Positions 45,612 to 55,010 of a DNA stretch of 64,000 nucleotides are shown piece after piece. The translations under genes were made by a program, and so were the position numbers. Source of the stretch: Bacillus sp. IITD106 (GTDB lineage Bacteria; Bacillota; Bacilli; Bacillales; Bacillaceae_C). How positions within the stretch are numbered: the stretch's first letter is position 1; the number at the start of each line of letters is the position of its first letter. The notes beneath the pieces are model-generated. The model saw nothing but the letters and a program-made list of their open reading frames with translations. It was not told where the DNA came from and searched no databases. The DNA lies in NCBI RefSeq assembly GCF_019459225.1, contig NZ_JAIAZY010000022.1, positions 1 to 64,000 on the forward strand. The letters are read 5' to 3'.

Positions 45612-48600
45612 TTACTTTTCCCCATTTTTCTTACTCTTCTTCTTAATCTTTACCTTTTCCTTCGTTACATGCCCACCAAGGTCAACTACCTCAAAGGTGA
45701 AGTCGTTGTCGCCTTCTTTTAGTTCCAGCTCGACGTCAATTGTCTTTTTGAATCCTTTCATGCCGTATGGCTCGGATAGTTCGTTTTTGAATACTTCGTT
45801 GCCATTGACGTAGAGTCGGATGTCATCGAAGTTGTCTTGGATTTCAGCTGTTGCTGTGACGGTGTCAGTCTCGACGTTGTTTTTCGCTTTTACCTTTAGC
45901 TTCGCCTTTGATGTATCGACGAAGAAGCGGCGGGCGAATTCCGTTTCGTTGCCGACATTGTCTACAGCTTTAACTTTTGCTGTGTAGTAGCCGTCTTTAT
46001 TGTATTTGACCTTATGTGAAAATTCGTATTGATCTTTTGCTTTATTGTAGGTGAGTTTTACTTTTTTACCGTCAATCGTTACTTCTTTTACGCCTGATTC
46101 ATCTTTTACATAGCCCGAGAATACGATTTCGCTTTTTGATGAAACACTAAGGAACTCAGGAGTCAGCAGACGAAGATCAGGTGGTGTTGTTTCCTTTTCT
46201 TCCTGTGCTTCTTTTTCGATTTTATTTCCTGCGTAATCAACCGCGACGACTGTTAGTTTCTGCGCAGGACCTGGTTTGGTTGCCAGCTTGTGCTCTTTTT
46301 CTCCTGCTGTGTACGGCTTTTCAAGAATTGATTTTCCGTCAATCAGGACATCCCAGTAAGCAAGTCCGCTGCCAGTATCTTTGGCATCCACTTTTACTAT
46401 TTGCTTCTTACTATTGAAAGTGGCTTTAAGTTCAGGTGCAGTTGTATCGACTATGACAGGCAGTTCGATTGATTGCCATTTCGCATTAGGGAAGTCAATT
46501 ACCCCTTCAGCTTGTAGGTAATATTGACCATCTGGTGCAACTTTGTTATTGATTTTTCCATCCCACGTTCGAGACGCGGATAATGAATACATTGGCGCTC
46601 TTCCACCATCGTAGTAATTCTTTTTAACTTCCGATTCAGTTCTGATCGTCCGAACTACTTTCTTGTTGGCATCAAGCACATTGAACTTCACTTCTTTTGC
46701 ATTTCGCAGGAAGGACAAGATGATGAGTGCATCGTCTTGTGTTCCATCTCCATTTGGGGATATGGCTATTTTCTTCGGATCTATGTCTCCAGTATTTAAA
46801 TCTTCACCTAGGAATTCGAAGTTATCTTTACCTTGAGAAGTCAAAACTCCTGTAAAGCCGTAATATGAGTCTTTATCCCACATCGGCTTGTCAAAGATTG
46901 GCGCTTTATCCCATTCGCCTTTGAAGCCTACATATGGGACAGATAATTCTGGGTTTTGGTCAGTTGGGTCTGTTAGTGTAACGAAGCCTTCTAACCAGTA
47001 TCCATTTGTGAATCTTGATGCAAGTGCTGAATTGATTGCACTAACATCAACTGTAACGGAAATATTTGCTGTTCCTTTCGCTGGAACGGTTACTGAGTTT
47101 ATCTCTTTTCCATTTACAGTTGCTGTTGCTAGTCCATCTAGGTCCAACGCTCCAAAAAGATTCGGTGCAACTAATAGATCCTCGCCGTTTTGGACGAATT
47201 GATCTGTTTGGACATTTGCTTTTACGGCATATGTTACTGCTTGATCTGAGAAATTTTCTGCTGTAAGTTCAAATGTAACCTTATTTTCCGTTACTTGTTT
47301 TAATGCGACCTTCGCTTCTTTCGTTTGTGCTTCTGTCACCATGACCGGTGTAGAAAGTGCGGCATGAAGCTGCATTAATCCGGAACCTTGACGGCGTGGT
47401 GACACTTTTGCGTCGTCGAAATCAACTAGTTTGGCTGTGTTCATCAGTATATTTTTCGCTCGTAAAATTCGGTCCGCATTTGTAAGTCCGAATTCTTCTT
47501 GCACACGTTGAAGGACGAGGGCACCACCTCCGGAAACATGTGGAGCTGCCATTGATGTACCGCTCATTAATCCATATTTATTATCGTTTAATGTAGAAAG
47601 AATTTGTCCACCTGGCGCTGTGATTTCAGGTTTGAAATCAAGGTCTGGTGTCAGACCCCAAGATGAGAAATCACTCATGAGTCCAGCAGATGGGTTATCG
47701 ATTTTCGTTGATTTTCCGTTAAACGTAACTGTTACTGCTTGTCCACTTTTTAATGCAGCAGCTAATTTGTCTCCATCGCTTTTTAGCATGAATAGCTGTG
47801 GGATGTTAATTGCATCATCTGTCGCCATGTTGACGATGCCATCCGTGTTATTGTAAATGATAACTCCTTCCGCTCCGGCAGTTTGGGCGTTCAATGCTTT
47901 ATCCACAAACCCGATGTCTCCGCGTTGAACAAGTGCAAATTTGCCTTTTACATTTTTACCGGTGAAATCTTCAGGTGTCCCTAAACCGGCTGCCACGACT
48001 TCAAATGTGTCTTTTTCTAAATCATTCGGATGCGTTTTACTTGCTGATAGGAATGCAGCAGCTCCATTGGCACCATCAATTGTGTATTGAAGTTCATCGA
48101 CTTGCATATACGTGTTTTCGAACGATGCCACTTGTAGAGAGTCGTGTGATACTCCTGGTGATCCGTTCACACCGTAGTCAGGATTGGAAGCAAGTGGATA
48201 GTAATATCCATCTCCGAACATCGCAGAGTTTCCTGCTGAAATGGACATCAGCACACCGTTTTCGACCGCGCGCTTCACCGCTTGTTGTTCTGGAGATTCT
48301 GGATCCACAAATCCGGCAGGAGAACCGAGACTCATGTTGAGTACATCGACGCCTAGCTTAATCGCGTCATCGATTGCTTTAATGTAAATATCTCCATATG
48401 TTGTTTGTATTTCCGGATCATTTCCGAACACTTTTAACGCAAGGAGCTGTGTTTCTGGAGCGATTCCCAGGATGCCGCCATTGTCTTCATCTCCGTTCGC
48501 TCCGACTGTTCCGGCAACGTGCATCCCGTGCATAGATGCTTGTGAATGAATGTCACGGATTTCGTTATTTTCATCCATATAGTTATATCCATATGGAACT

Positions 48601-49280
48601 TTTTCTGTGTAAAATTTCCCTGGCAGTCCGTTTTCAGCAACGACTTCGTTTACTTGTTGTTCCGTTAGTTTTGCGGTGCTCGAATCAGATAAGATCATGT
48701 CGTGATGGCTTGGGTCGATTCCTGTATCGATAATTCCAACGACCATCCCTTCGCCTTTAAAACCATAGTCGCGCCATGCTTTTTGCGCTTCTACTAATTC
48801 TTTACTATATTTCATTTCAGGTGTTGCGATTGGCCGCTCGTACTCATGCACGATATGGACCGATTTTACATCTGGTATATTTTTAATGAGTTCAATGTCT
48901 TTATGCTTAATTTCAGCACTAAATCCATTTACGACTGTCGTAAATTCTTTTAAATATTTTGCCTGAACTTTCTTTTCTTTCATTTTTTCTTTTACAGCTT
49001 TTTGCTTTGCTTTGGCGTTCTTTTCAAGCTGCTTTTTTTGCACTTTGTCGAGTTTTTCAAATTTGACGCCCTTTTTCGTTGCAATTTCGATTGGGGCTTC
49101 CTCTTTCAACTCCACGATCACTCTTTGTTCCTCGTTAGGGTCTACTGTTGGCTTTAGCTCTTCTGTCTTTGGTTGAGTCTTCTTCAATGCTTTTTTCGGA
49201 AGATTTAGCTCTTGCGCAAATGATAGATTTCCGAAAATCAAAAGAAAGATAAACAGAAGAATCGCGCTTCGTTTGAACAT
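45612..49280 (-). CDS. Secreted subtilisin-like serine protease, Vpr-like, 1222 aa
   Basis: A signal peptide (to about residue 22, NLSFAQ) is followed by an inhibitor-I9 propeptide region with a Lys-rich stretch. The S8 domain has Asp at about 185 (GIIDTGIDPSHHD), His at about 253 (HGMHVAGTVGA), the oxyanion Asn at about 352 (SISAGNSAMFG) and Ser at about 574 (MSGTSMAAPHVSGGG). A PA domain is inserted between Asn and Ser (ALVQRGDIGFVDKAL). Beyond are an Fn3-like domain and Ig-like repeats (VDTTAPELKATF, KAVDNVGNETEF). It degrades extracellular proteins; it is a single gene with its own terminator. GGGGGAAAA precedes ATG. Confidence 0.95.
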   Translation of the reverse strand: MFKRSAILLFIFLLIFGNLSFAQELNLPKKALKKTQPKTEELKPTVDPNEEQRVIVELKEEAPIEIATKKGVKFEKLDKVQKKQLEKNAKAKQKAVKEKMKEKKVQAKYLKEFTTVVNGFSAEIKHKDIELIKNIPDVKSVHIVHEYERPIATPEMKYSKELVEAQKAWRDYGFKGEGMVVGIIDTGIDPSHHDMILSDSSTAKLTEQQVNEVVAENGLPGKFYTEKVPYGYNYMDENNEIRDIHSQASMHGMHVAGTVGANGDEDNGGILGIAPETQLLALKVFGNDPEIQTTYGDIYIKAIDDAIKLGVDVLNMSLGSPAGFVDPESPEQQAVKRAVENGVLMSISAGNSAMFGDGYYYPLASNPDYGVNGSPGVSHDSLQVASFENTYMQVDELQYTIDGANGAAAFLSASKTHPNDLEKDTFEVVAAGLGTPEDFTGKNVKGKFALVQRGDIGFVDKALNAQTAGAEGVIIYNNTDGIVNMATDDAINIPQLFMLKSDGDKLAAALKSGQAVTVTFNGKSTKIDNPSAGLMSDFSSWGLTPDLDFKPEITAPGGQILSTLNDNKYGLMSGTSMAAPHVSGGGALVLQRVQEEFGLTNADRILRAKNILMNTAKLVDFDDAKVSPRRQGSGLMQLHAALSTPVMVTEAQTKEAKVALKQVTENKVTFELTAENFSDQAVTYAVKANVQTDQFVQNGEDLLVAPNLFGALDLDGLATATVNGKEINSVTVPAKGTANISVTVDVSAINSALASRFTNGYWLEGFVTLTDPTDQNPELSVPYVGFKGEWDKAPIFDKPMWDKDSYYGFTGVLTSQGKDNFEFLGEDLNTGDIDPKKIAISPNGDGTQDDALIILSFLRNAKEVKFNVLDANKKVVRTIRTESEVKKNYYDGGRAPMYSLSASRTWDGKINNKVAPDGQYYLQAEGVIDFPNAKWQSIELPVIVDTTAPELKATFNSKKQIVKVDAKDTGSGLAYWDVLIDGKSILEKPYTAGEKEHKLATKPGPAQKLTVVAVDYAGNKIEKEAQEEKETTPPDLRLLTPEFLSVSSKSEIVFSGYVKDESGVKEVTIDGKKVKLTYNKAKDQYEFSHKVKYNKDGYYTAKVKAVDNVGNETEFARRFFVDTSKAKLKVKAKNNVETDTVTATAEIQDNFDDIRLYVNGNEVFKNELSEPYGMKGFKKTIDVELELKEGDNDFTFEVVDLGGHVTKEKVKIKKKSKKNGEK

Positions 49281-49577
49281 AATTTTCCCCCATTCTGGAT
49301 AAGTTCTATCAAAATACTTCCAGAAGCGAAATATTCTGATATTTTAATAGTAATGTGGCGAAGATTGTGATAACAGTCCTAAAAGTCATAGGTGAATGGT
49401 CATTGTTGAGAAGATTGGAGAGATGCGTCGCAATTTGCAGGAATACGTTTTGATGAAAAATCTGCTAATCTATGACAAAAGTTGTTTTCTATGTCACGAT
49501 TTGCGACAATACATGGCATTTTTGAGGAAAAATGGGTTAAAATAGAAAAAGGGAGATGATAAGCAGGTGATTTTCTA
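49281..49577. other. Divergent intergenic region, protease / membrane protein
   Basis: About 300 bases with no reading frame. It must hold the protease promoter (minus) and that of the membrane-protein pair (plus). A TAAAAT near 49537 could be a plus-strand -10 box, but no matching -35 box is seen. Confidence 0.35.
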
Positions 49578-50240
49578 TTGATCTATCAAACATCTATTTT
49601 TAAAGGTTTATTTTATCCACATAGAAGTTTTTTTCAATTACATAAGGCCGAAGCGGTTTATGGATTGAATATTCGTTTGTTTTGGCTGTTTTTTTCTAGT
49701 GTTGTTGTTTTTATAATTTCTGGCTCATTTGGAATTGGATCGCACGTTCTTTCTCCTGAACTTGCGAGATCTTCCAGTTTGCAGTACGAAACGTTGAAAA
49801 GTTATTTTTTAATCGGTCGTGTTATCCTCGGCTTGCTGTACGCGGGCTCTATTATATTCTTCATCGCCCTTTTCTATTGGGCATTTTCTGATACTTTTTA
49901 TAAGAAATTTGTTATCATTCAAGCTTTTTGCTTGCCGATTTTATTGGCAGAACAAATTACATATATAGTCCTTGCTGTATTTTTTGACTTGCCCTGTTTT
50001 TCTTCCCCACTTTCTTTAGGAATTATTGCACAACACATAACGAAGATTGACTTTTTCATTTATTTATTTGGGTCCATATCTTTCTTTAAAATTTGGGTTA
50101 CGGTCGTGCAATACCGTGGGGTGCGCACCTTAATCATGCTGTCACGAATGAAAAGTGCTCTTTTAGTTATTTCTATTAATCTATTTTTTTGGGCATTGAC
50201 TGCCGTTTTAGCTTTTATTAATTTCAATACCTTTTTATGA
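49578..50240 (+). CDS. Polytopic membrane protein, Yip1-like, 220 aa
   Basis: Five hydrophobic segments, at about residues 34-54, 76-100, 111-135, 150-170 and 190-215. The opening FKGLFYPHRSFFQLHK and overall layout resemble Bacillales YIP1/DUF1282-type membrane proteins; no catalytic motif is visible. The start is TTG, seven bases after AGGTGA. The HlyD-like adaptor follows within 20 bases, so the two probably act together at the membrane. Confidence 0.7.
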   Translation: MIYQTSIFKGLFYPHRSFFQLHKAEAVYGLNIRLFWLFFSSVVVFIISGSFGIGSHVLSPELARSSSLQYETLKSYFLIGRVILGLLYAGSIIFFIALFYWAFSDTFYKKFVIIQAFCLPILLAEQITYIVLAVFFDLPCFSSPLSLGIIAQHITKIDFFIYLFGSISFFKIWVTVVQYRGVRTLIMLSRMKSALLVISINLFFWALTAVLAFINFNTFL

Positions 50241-50253
50241 AGCGTGGTGATGG

Positions 50254-51537
50254 TTGTTGAAGGTTCGTTGGAGAAGAATAGTTGTTGCAGGAGTGGCGGT
50301 TTTAATACTTACAGTCAATCTCGTTTTGCTCGAGAAGAATGGGAGCAAGGCGGAACGTTTGAATTATATATCGAGCTGGAAGGAATTAACGGCTGGCGAT
50401 TTAGTAAAAACACTTATGAAGGAAGGGGTTGTTGCTCCTTCTGAAAGGCATCCTGTTTTTGTCGATCAGAATTTACCCGTTAAGGAATTTTTAGTGAAAA
50501 AAGGAGAGAAAGTGGAACACGGCTCCCCTTTATTTGAATATGAAACATTTGATTTGGATGCTCAGATTGCATTGCTTGATTCGGAGATCACCCGTTTAGA
50601 GGCGGAAAAGAAAAGCATTGAAACCTTTGTAAGTGATTTGGAAAAAACGAAAAGTTCTTTAGGGCGAGAAAGATCGTATGTGAAGCCTGTTTATGGAGAA
50701 GACGATGAATCCAACACGGTCTCTGAGACAATAGCAAATGTCGAATCAGCAAGGCAATCAAGGGAACAAACTGCTGAGGGGCGTAGAATTGATCAATCAA
50801 TCGCTGAGAAAGAATTAGATTTGGAAAAAGTCGATTCGGAAATAGAAATGTACGAGGAACAGCGTGACGCAGTGGAGAATGGGCGCAGCGGATTAACCGT
50901 TTTAAGTGCGTACGATGGAATCGTTGAAGATATCTCGTTTGAACTGAATAACCCGGTGATCACGATTGTGTCGGAGGATCTTTTCGTAGAAGGGCGTTTA
51001 AGTGAGTCGGAGGTTGCCGATGTAGAAGAAGGCATGCGCGTTGACGTGCATTCTGACTTATTCAAAGGGAAACTTACCGGGGAGGTAGCGACGGTTGATG
51101 AGCTACCGGCTGAGAAGCCAGCTTTAGAACGAGCAAGTCTCTATCCGTTTACGGCCGTTTTCGGGGCGGAAGACGCTGACTTGTACTCCGGCTACCACGT
51201 TCAGACGGATATTGTGCTGGATGAGGCACTAGACGTTCCTGTAGTTCGGTCGGAGAGTGTACTCGTTAGCAAGAAGAAATCGTATTTATGGGTTTTAAAC
51301 CGTAAAGGAATGGTCGAAAAAAGAAAAGTGAACCTGGGCTTGCAGGTGGGAAATCGCGAGGAAGTTAAGAGTGGAGTTGAACTTGGTGAAATCTTTGCGA
51401 GGCATCCAAAAGAAGTGGACCGAGCAGGAAAATTCATCACTCCGTTTAAAGGCAGCAAGCACCTTTTAGAACAATGGGAAAAGGATAGTTTTAGGAAAAA
51501 GTTGAAAAGTATTCTTGTTGGGGTTTTGCAGAGGTGA
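50254..51537 (+). CDS. HlyD-like membrane-fusion / secretion adaptor protein, 427 aa
   Basis: One N-terminal membrane helix (about 8-26) and then the typical adaptor layout: lipoyl half LPVKEFLVKKGEKVEHGSPLFEY, a coiled coil from about residue 95 to 215 (EITRLEAEKKSIE onward), second lipoyl half LSAYDGIVEDISFE, and a beta-barrel region. Such proteins link exporters to the wall side, but no ABC transporter is adjacent, so the partner may be the preceding membrane protein. The start is TTG at 50254 or the next codon; GGTGATGG fits the second better. Confidence 0.8.
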   Translation: MLKVRWRRIVVAGVAVLILTVNLVLLEKNGSKAERLNYISSWKELTAGDLVKTLMKEGVVAPSERHPVFVDQNLPVKEFLVKKGEKVEHGSPLFEYETFDLDAQIALLDSEITRLEAEKKSIETFVSDLEKTKSSLGRERSYVKPVYGEDDESNTVSETIANVESARQSREQTAEGRRIDQSIAEKELDLEKVDSEIEMYEEQRDAVENGRSGLTVLSAYDGIVEDISFELNNPVITIVSEDLFVEGRLSESEVADVEEGMRVDVHSDLFKGKLTGEVATVDELPAEKPALERASLYPFTAVFGAEDADLYSGYHVQTDIVLDEALDVPVVRSESVLVSKKKSYLWVLNRKGMVEKRKVNLGLQVGNREEVKSGVELGEIFARHPKEVDRAGKFITPFKGSKHLLEQWEKDSFRKKLKSILVGVLQR

Positions 51538-51589
51538 GTAAAAAAGTAGTCTTATAGAGCGAAAAATAATGGAAATAAAATTTGCATAG

Positions 51590-51626
51590 AAAATAGCCTA
51601 CACCGTAGCAGTGCAGGCTATTTTTT
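51590..51626. terminator. Bidirectional terminator
   Basis: AAAATAGCCT pairs with AGGCTATTTT, with T-runs on both sides, between convergent genes. It touches the stop codon of the MscS-related gene. Confidence 0.85.
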
Positions 51627-53286
51627 ATTGCTTCGGAGGCCAAGAATCGCTTGGACCTCTGTCATCTCTTAAATCAGTGTCATCTTCTTTGTTTGTCAGT
51701 TTTGTATCTCCAGGGTTTGGTTCAGTGGATTTTTGTTTCGAAGTCGAAGTTTTTTTCGACTTATCGACATCCGTCTGTTCGATCGTTTTATCTAGTTTTT
51801 CTAAGTAATTTTTAGCAAATTCTTTTCCGCCAAGTCCGAATGACAAGCCAAAGGCTAAGGCTAATCCACCTAGAATAAGAATAAACGCTGAGTTGACGAT
51901 AGTTGCAGCAACGCCGAGCTGATCTAATGCCATGAATATAGCGAGGGCAATAATCGCATATTTTGCGACAGCTGTGATCAATTTAAAGCTTGGACCCGTT
52001 AAAATATTCGATAACACTTTTTCCACAATATTGGCAACGATGAGTCCCAGCGCCAATATGATGACGGCTGCCAGCACTTGTGGCAAATAGGCGGTGATGG
52101 CCGTTAACATGAGAACGAGGAAATCGAGTTTTATTAGATTTAAAGCCTCTATCGTAATGAGGAATACAATGAGAATTTGCGCAATATACCCAACCAGTTC
52201 GGATAGGAGCATCCCGCTCGCCCCTGGCTTCCAGTTCCCCACTGCCAGATTGCGTGTCAATGAATCAAATCCTACTCTTTGTAAAAGTTCTGCTACGATA
52301 TGGCGCACCCATTTTCCTAGCCAGATGCTAAAAGCAATTAGTAGTACAGCGATAACCAAGTTTGGAATCATCGTCATAATATCGTTCAACATCGCTACTG
52401 CCGGATCCGTGATAGCGCGAATATCGAGCTGATCCAGTGCTGAAATGACAATTGGAATCATAATTAATACGAAAATGATTGTTCCAATAATAGATGAAAG
52501 TGATGTAGTGCCTAGTAGTTTTTGTAACCCAAGACGGGATGCTAGTTTTTCGGTTCCAACTGTTTTTAGCAAGCCTGTCACTAGGTCGCGAATGATTTTT
52601 GCGACGAACCAGCCTACTAGAAGAATCAAGGCAGCTGCGAGCAGCTTCGGAATGAATCCGAGAATATTTTCAAGCATTCCTCCGAACGGTCCTGATACAC
52701 CGTGAATGTTCAGTGCTGCCAACACTCCAGGGATAAAGAGGAGCATGACAAGGTAAAAAACGATTTTTCCTGCTGTATGAAGGAATTTACGGCTGTCTGC
52801 ACCTGATTCAGCCACGTTCATTTTTTCCATTAATGACGTTATATTCGCTTTCTCTCCACCTTTTATAATCAGCATTTTTAAAAGGCTGGCGACGACATAT
52901 GCCATAAGCAGAATGAGCGCTGCTTTTAAGATGGCAGGAACGAAAGTGAGCATCGTTGCAAACATTCCGAGGAATGGCGATGTGATGGCTCCAAGATTCA
53001 ACAAGTGGAAAAATAAGATGAAGACGAGCACAAGTAAGATGTAGTATACAATTTTTCCAATGAGTTCATTTGTATTTACGCGTCTTGCTGGTTTTGCTGT
53101 GCCGTCTGGATGTTGACTTGCGAAAAGTCTTTCATCCCAGTTTGTTTTCTTCAACCCTTTTTCTACGGCTTTTCCAATTGCTTTAGCAATAATCCAGCCG
53201 ATTAGCAATACAATAAGTGCCCATAATAAATTCGGTAGCTTCGCAACATAGATAGAAGCCCAGTTGTAGCTTGAATCAAATGGCAT
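51625..53286 (-). CDS. Mechanosensitive-channel-related membrane protein (conserved TM helix family), 553 aa
   Basis: Some twelve membrane helices in repeated blocks of the conserved-TM-helix type: LLWALIVLLIGWIIAKAIG, LLAAALILLVGWFVAKIIRD, MIPNLVIAVLLIAFSIWLGKW and VLAAVIILALGLIVANIVE. The last helix, ILGGLALAFGLSFGLGGKEFAKNYLEKL, resembles the MscS pore helix. The hydrophilic tail ends in a Lys/Ser/Asp-rich segment. It may release solutes on osmotic downshock, but CmpX-type homologues are not well studied. AAGGAGG precedes ATG at a longish spacing. Confidence 0.85.
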   Translation of the reverse strand: MPFDSSYNWASIYVAKLPNLLWALIVLLIGWIIAKAIGKAVEKGLKKTNWDERLFASQHPDGTAKPARRVNTNELIGKIVYYILLVLVFILFFHLLNLGAITSPFLGMFATMLTFVPAILKAALILLMAYVVASLLKMLIIKGGEKANITSLMEKMNVAESGADSRKFLHTAGKIVFYLVMLLFIPGVLAALNIHGVSGPFGGMLENILGFIPKLLAAALILLVGWFVAKIIRDLVTGLLKTVGTEKLASRLGLQKLLGTTSLSSIIGTIIFVLIMIPIVISALDQLDIRAITDPAVAMLNDIMTMIPNLVIAVLLIAFSIWLGKWVRHIVAELLQRVGFDSLTRNLAVGNWKPGASGMLLSELVGYIAQILIVFLITIEALNLIKLDFLVLMLTAITAYLPQVLAAVIILALGLIVANIVEKVLSNILTGPSFKLITAVAKYAIIALAIFMALDQLGVAATIVNSAFILILGGLALAFGLSFGLGGKEFAKNYLEKLDKTIEQTDVDKSKKTSTSKQKSTEPNPGDTKLTNKEDDTDLRDDRGPSDSWPPKQ

Positions 53287-53666
53287 CTGTAAAAAAACCT
53301 CCTTTTCTTAATCCCTATTTCTATACCTGTTAGAAGGAGGATTTAAACCAGCCGTGTTTAGACTACTATTGGTAGATTGGGTTTGAAGGGAAACATATTA
53401 TATGAAGGTACTGAATATGGGGGGACCAAAAAGCAGAAGAGTTGAAAAGGAAGAATCGGCTCGTAGGCACTTTTTTTATTTTCACTAGGATTTTTCTTGC
53501 GGTATGGATTGGAATATTGATGATTAACGCATTTTCCATCGTATTATCTAGCTTTGTTCCCTGCCTCTGATGAAAACAACCATTTCACGATTTGTCCGCT
53601 TTTCCCTAGTTCGTTTCTTCACAACCTACATAAAATGTATTAACCATTCGAAAGGTGGTGGTGTTT
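53287..53666. other. 380-bp intergenic region before yjcZ
   Basis: No protein-like reading frame. A CATAAAAT motif near 53631, one mismatch from the sigma-E -10 box CATACAAT, lies about 30 bases before the yjcZ start, but no clear -35 box was found. Confidence 0.3.
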
Positions 53667-53804
53667 ATGTTCTACGGCGGATGTTGCGGCCGCGGCTATG
53701 GCGGCTACGGCGGCGGTTACGGCGGTGGCATGGGATTTAACTTTGCTTTAATCGTTGTACTATTCATTCTATTGATTATCGTCGGTACAGCGTTTGTTTA
53801 CTAA
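53667..53804 (+). CDS. YjcZ-family small sporulation protein, 45 aa
   Basis: A glycine/tyrosine-rich head ([13 protein letters not shown]...GGM) is followed by a single hydrophobic helix, [20 protein letters not shown], ending at the stop. This is the characteristic build of the YjcZ/YhdX family found in spore formers. AAAGGTGG lies about eight bases before ATG. Function is unknown beyond association with spores. The reading frame is GC-rich because of the GGC repeats. Confidence 0.92.
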   Translation: MFYGGCCGRGYGGYGGGYGGGMGFNFALIVVLFILLIIVGTAFVY

Positions 53805-53949
53805 GGCTCTTTTCCTCCTTTTGCGGTAATCTACTGTTAAAATTAGTTGTGATTGAAAGTAGCCTTTGTAAAAAAGCAATGCATGTCGTAACTAGAACGT
53901 TAGAGCATTTTACACTCCCTATAAGGGGTCCATTCTCTTGCCTAACACC

Positions 53950-53975
53950 GAAGAGCGCTTATCCGGGCGCTCTTC
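53950..53975 (+). terminator. Hairpin downstream of yjcZ
   Basis: GAAGAGCGC pairs with GCGCTCTTC over 9 bp with an 8-base loop, followed by CTATTATTT. Strong stem, poor T-run, 145 bases from yjcZ. The remainder of 53805-54207 holds nothing recognisable. Confidence 0.5.
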
Positions 53976-54207
53976 CTATTATTTCAGGGGATTTGATTTA
54001 TCAGAAATACATAGAGAAGAAGATCTACATTCTCATTAATATCACCTGTTCGTTCATAAGTTTTTTGAGCGAAGTGTTGGAGTCGTTTGTTAATACAAAT
54101 ATTTCGGAAGCAATTCTATTGTGAGGCGGTCTCTTTAAATATTTTAACAGTATCCTCAAAACATGCTTTCTTAATTTTCACTTCCATCCATATATTTCTC
54201 CTACCTA

Positions 54208-54244
54208 TAAAAAAAGAGTGCAAAATCATAATGACTTTACACTC
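54208..54244 (-). terminator. Terminator of nagA-nagB
   Basis: GAGTGCAAA and TTTACACTC pair with one G-U, followed on the minus strand by TTTTTTTATAG. It lies about 57 bases after the nagB stop, beyond the short repeat. Confidence 0.75.
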
Positions 54245-54247
54245 CTG

Positions 54248-54293
54248 TTTTGAACCTGTCCCTTTTGGACCCGTCCCCTTTGAACCTGTCCCC
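54248..54293. repeat. Three tandem copies of a 15-16 nt motif (REP-like)
   Basis: On the minus strand the units read GGGGACAGGTTCAAA, GGGGACGGGTCCAAAA and GGGACAGGTTCAAAA. I have seen this GGGGACAGGTTCAAA motif in intergenic DNA of many Bacillales, where it recurs dispersed through the genome. It lies between nagB and its terminator. Confidence 0.75.
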
Positions 54294-54300
54294 AATCGGG

Positions 54301-55008
54301 TTATTTTAGTTTGGATGCTGCGGCTTCGTCTATGATGATGGTTACGTTGGGATGGTTTTGTAGGACGGATGCTGGGCAGTCTTCTGTTACTGGGCCTTCT
54401 ACCATTTGTTGGATGGCGTCGGCTTTTGATTCGCCAAATGCGAGTAGGACGATTTTTTTCACTGCCATGATGGAGGCGATTCCCATAGATACAGCATGTG
54501 TTGGAACGTCTTCTTCTCTTTCGAAGTAGCGCTTATTGGCATCTTTTGTTTCTTGTGTTAATTCAACAACGTGAGTTTTTGTGCTAAATGGCGTGCCAGG
54601 CTCGTTGAAGCCGATATGTGCGTTTGTACCTATTCCAAGAACTTGTAGGTCAACTGGATGATCGGAAAGGATTTGCTCGTAGCGCTCACATTCCGCGTCT
54701 AAATCCTCTGCCATGCCATTTGGTAAAAATGTTTCTTTAAAATTAAGCGTGCTGAACAGTTCATGCTCCATATAATAGTGATAACTTTGTGGGCTGTCCG
54801 CCGGTAGACCAACGTACTCGTCTAAGTTCACTGTCGAAACATTGGACACGTCCAATCTTGCTTCGCGCATTTTTGCGTATAATTTTAATGGAGTTCCACC
54901 TGTCGCAAGTCCGAGTGTTTTGATTTCTCCATTATCTAGTCCAGCTTTAATCATTTCAAATGCTTTTTCTGAACCTTCTTGATCGTTTTTTACAACAATA
55001 ATCTCCAT
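54301..55008 (-). CDS. nagB: Glucosamine-6-phosphate deaminase, 235 aa
   Basis: It converts GlcN6P to fructose-6-phosphate and ammonia. Landmarks: LGLATGGTPLKLYAKM, STVNLDEYVGLPADSPQSYHYYM (in two parts), VLGIGTNAHIGFNEPGTPF and HAVSMGIASIMAVKKI. The length fits the short Gram-positive form, without the allosteric extension of the E. coli enzyme. The ribosome binding site AGGAGG is formed by the last codons of nagA (I-G-G-stop), so the genes are coupled. Confidence 0.97.
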   Translation of the reverse strand: MEIIVVKNDQEGSEKAFEMIKAGLDNGEIKTLGLATGGTPLKLYAKMREARLDVSNVSTVNLDEYVGLPADSPQSYHYYMEHELFSTLNFKETFLPNGMAEDLDAECERYEQILSDHPVDLQVLGIGTNAHIGFNEPGTPFSTKTHVVELTQETKDANKRYFEREEDVPTHAVSMGIASIMAVKKIVLLAFGESKADAIQQMVEGPVTEDCPASVLQNHPNVTIIIDEAAASKLK

Positions 55009-55010
55009 TT

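Noticed and set aside
47975-48340. Long open frame opposite the subtilase gene
   Set aside because: It lies wholly within the protease coding sequence on the other strand; the residues are not protein-like and there is no ribosome binding site.
45612-49280. Subtilase as part of the polysaccharide system
   Set aside because: It has its own terminator and typical secreted-protease domains; proximity to locus B is not enough to link them.
49500-49560. Possible sigma-A promoter for the 49578 gene
   Set aside because: A TAAAAT is present, but no -35 box fits at 16-18 bases.
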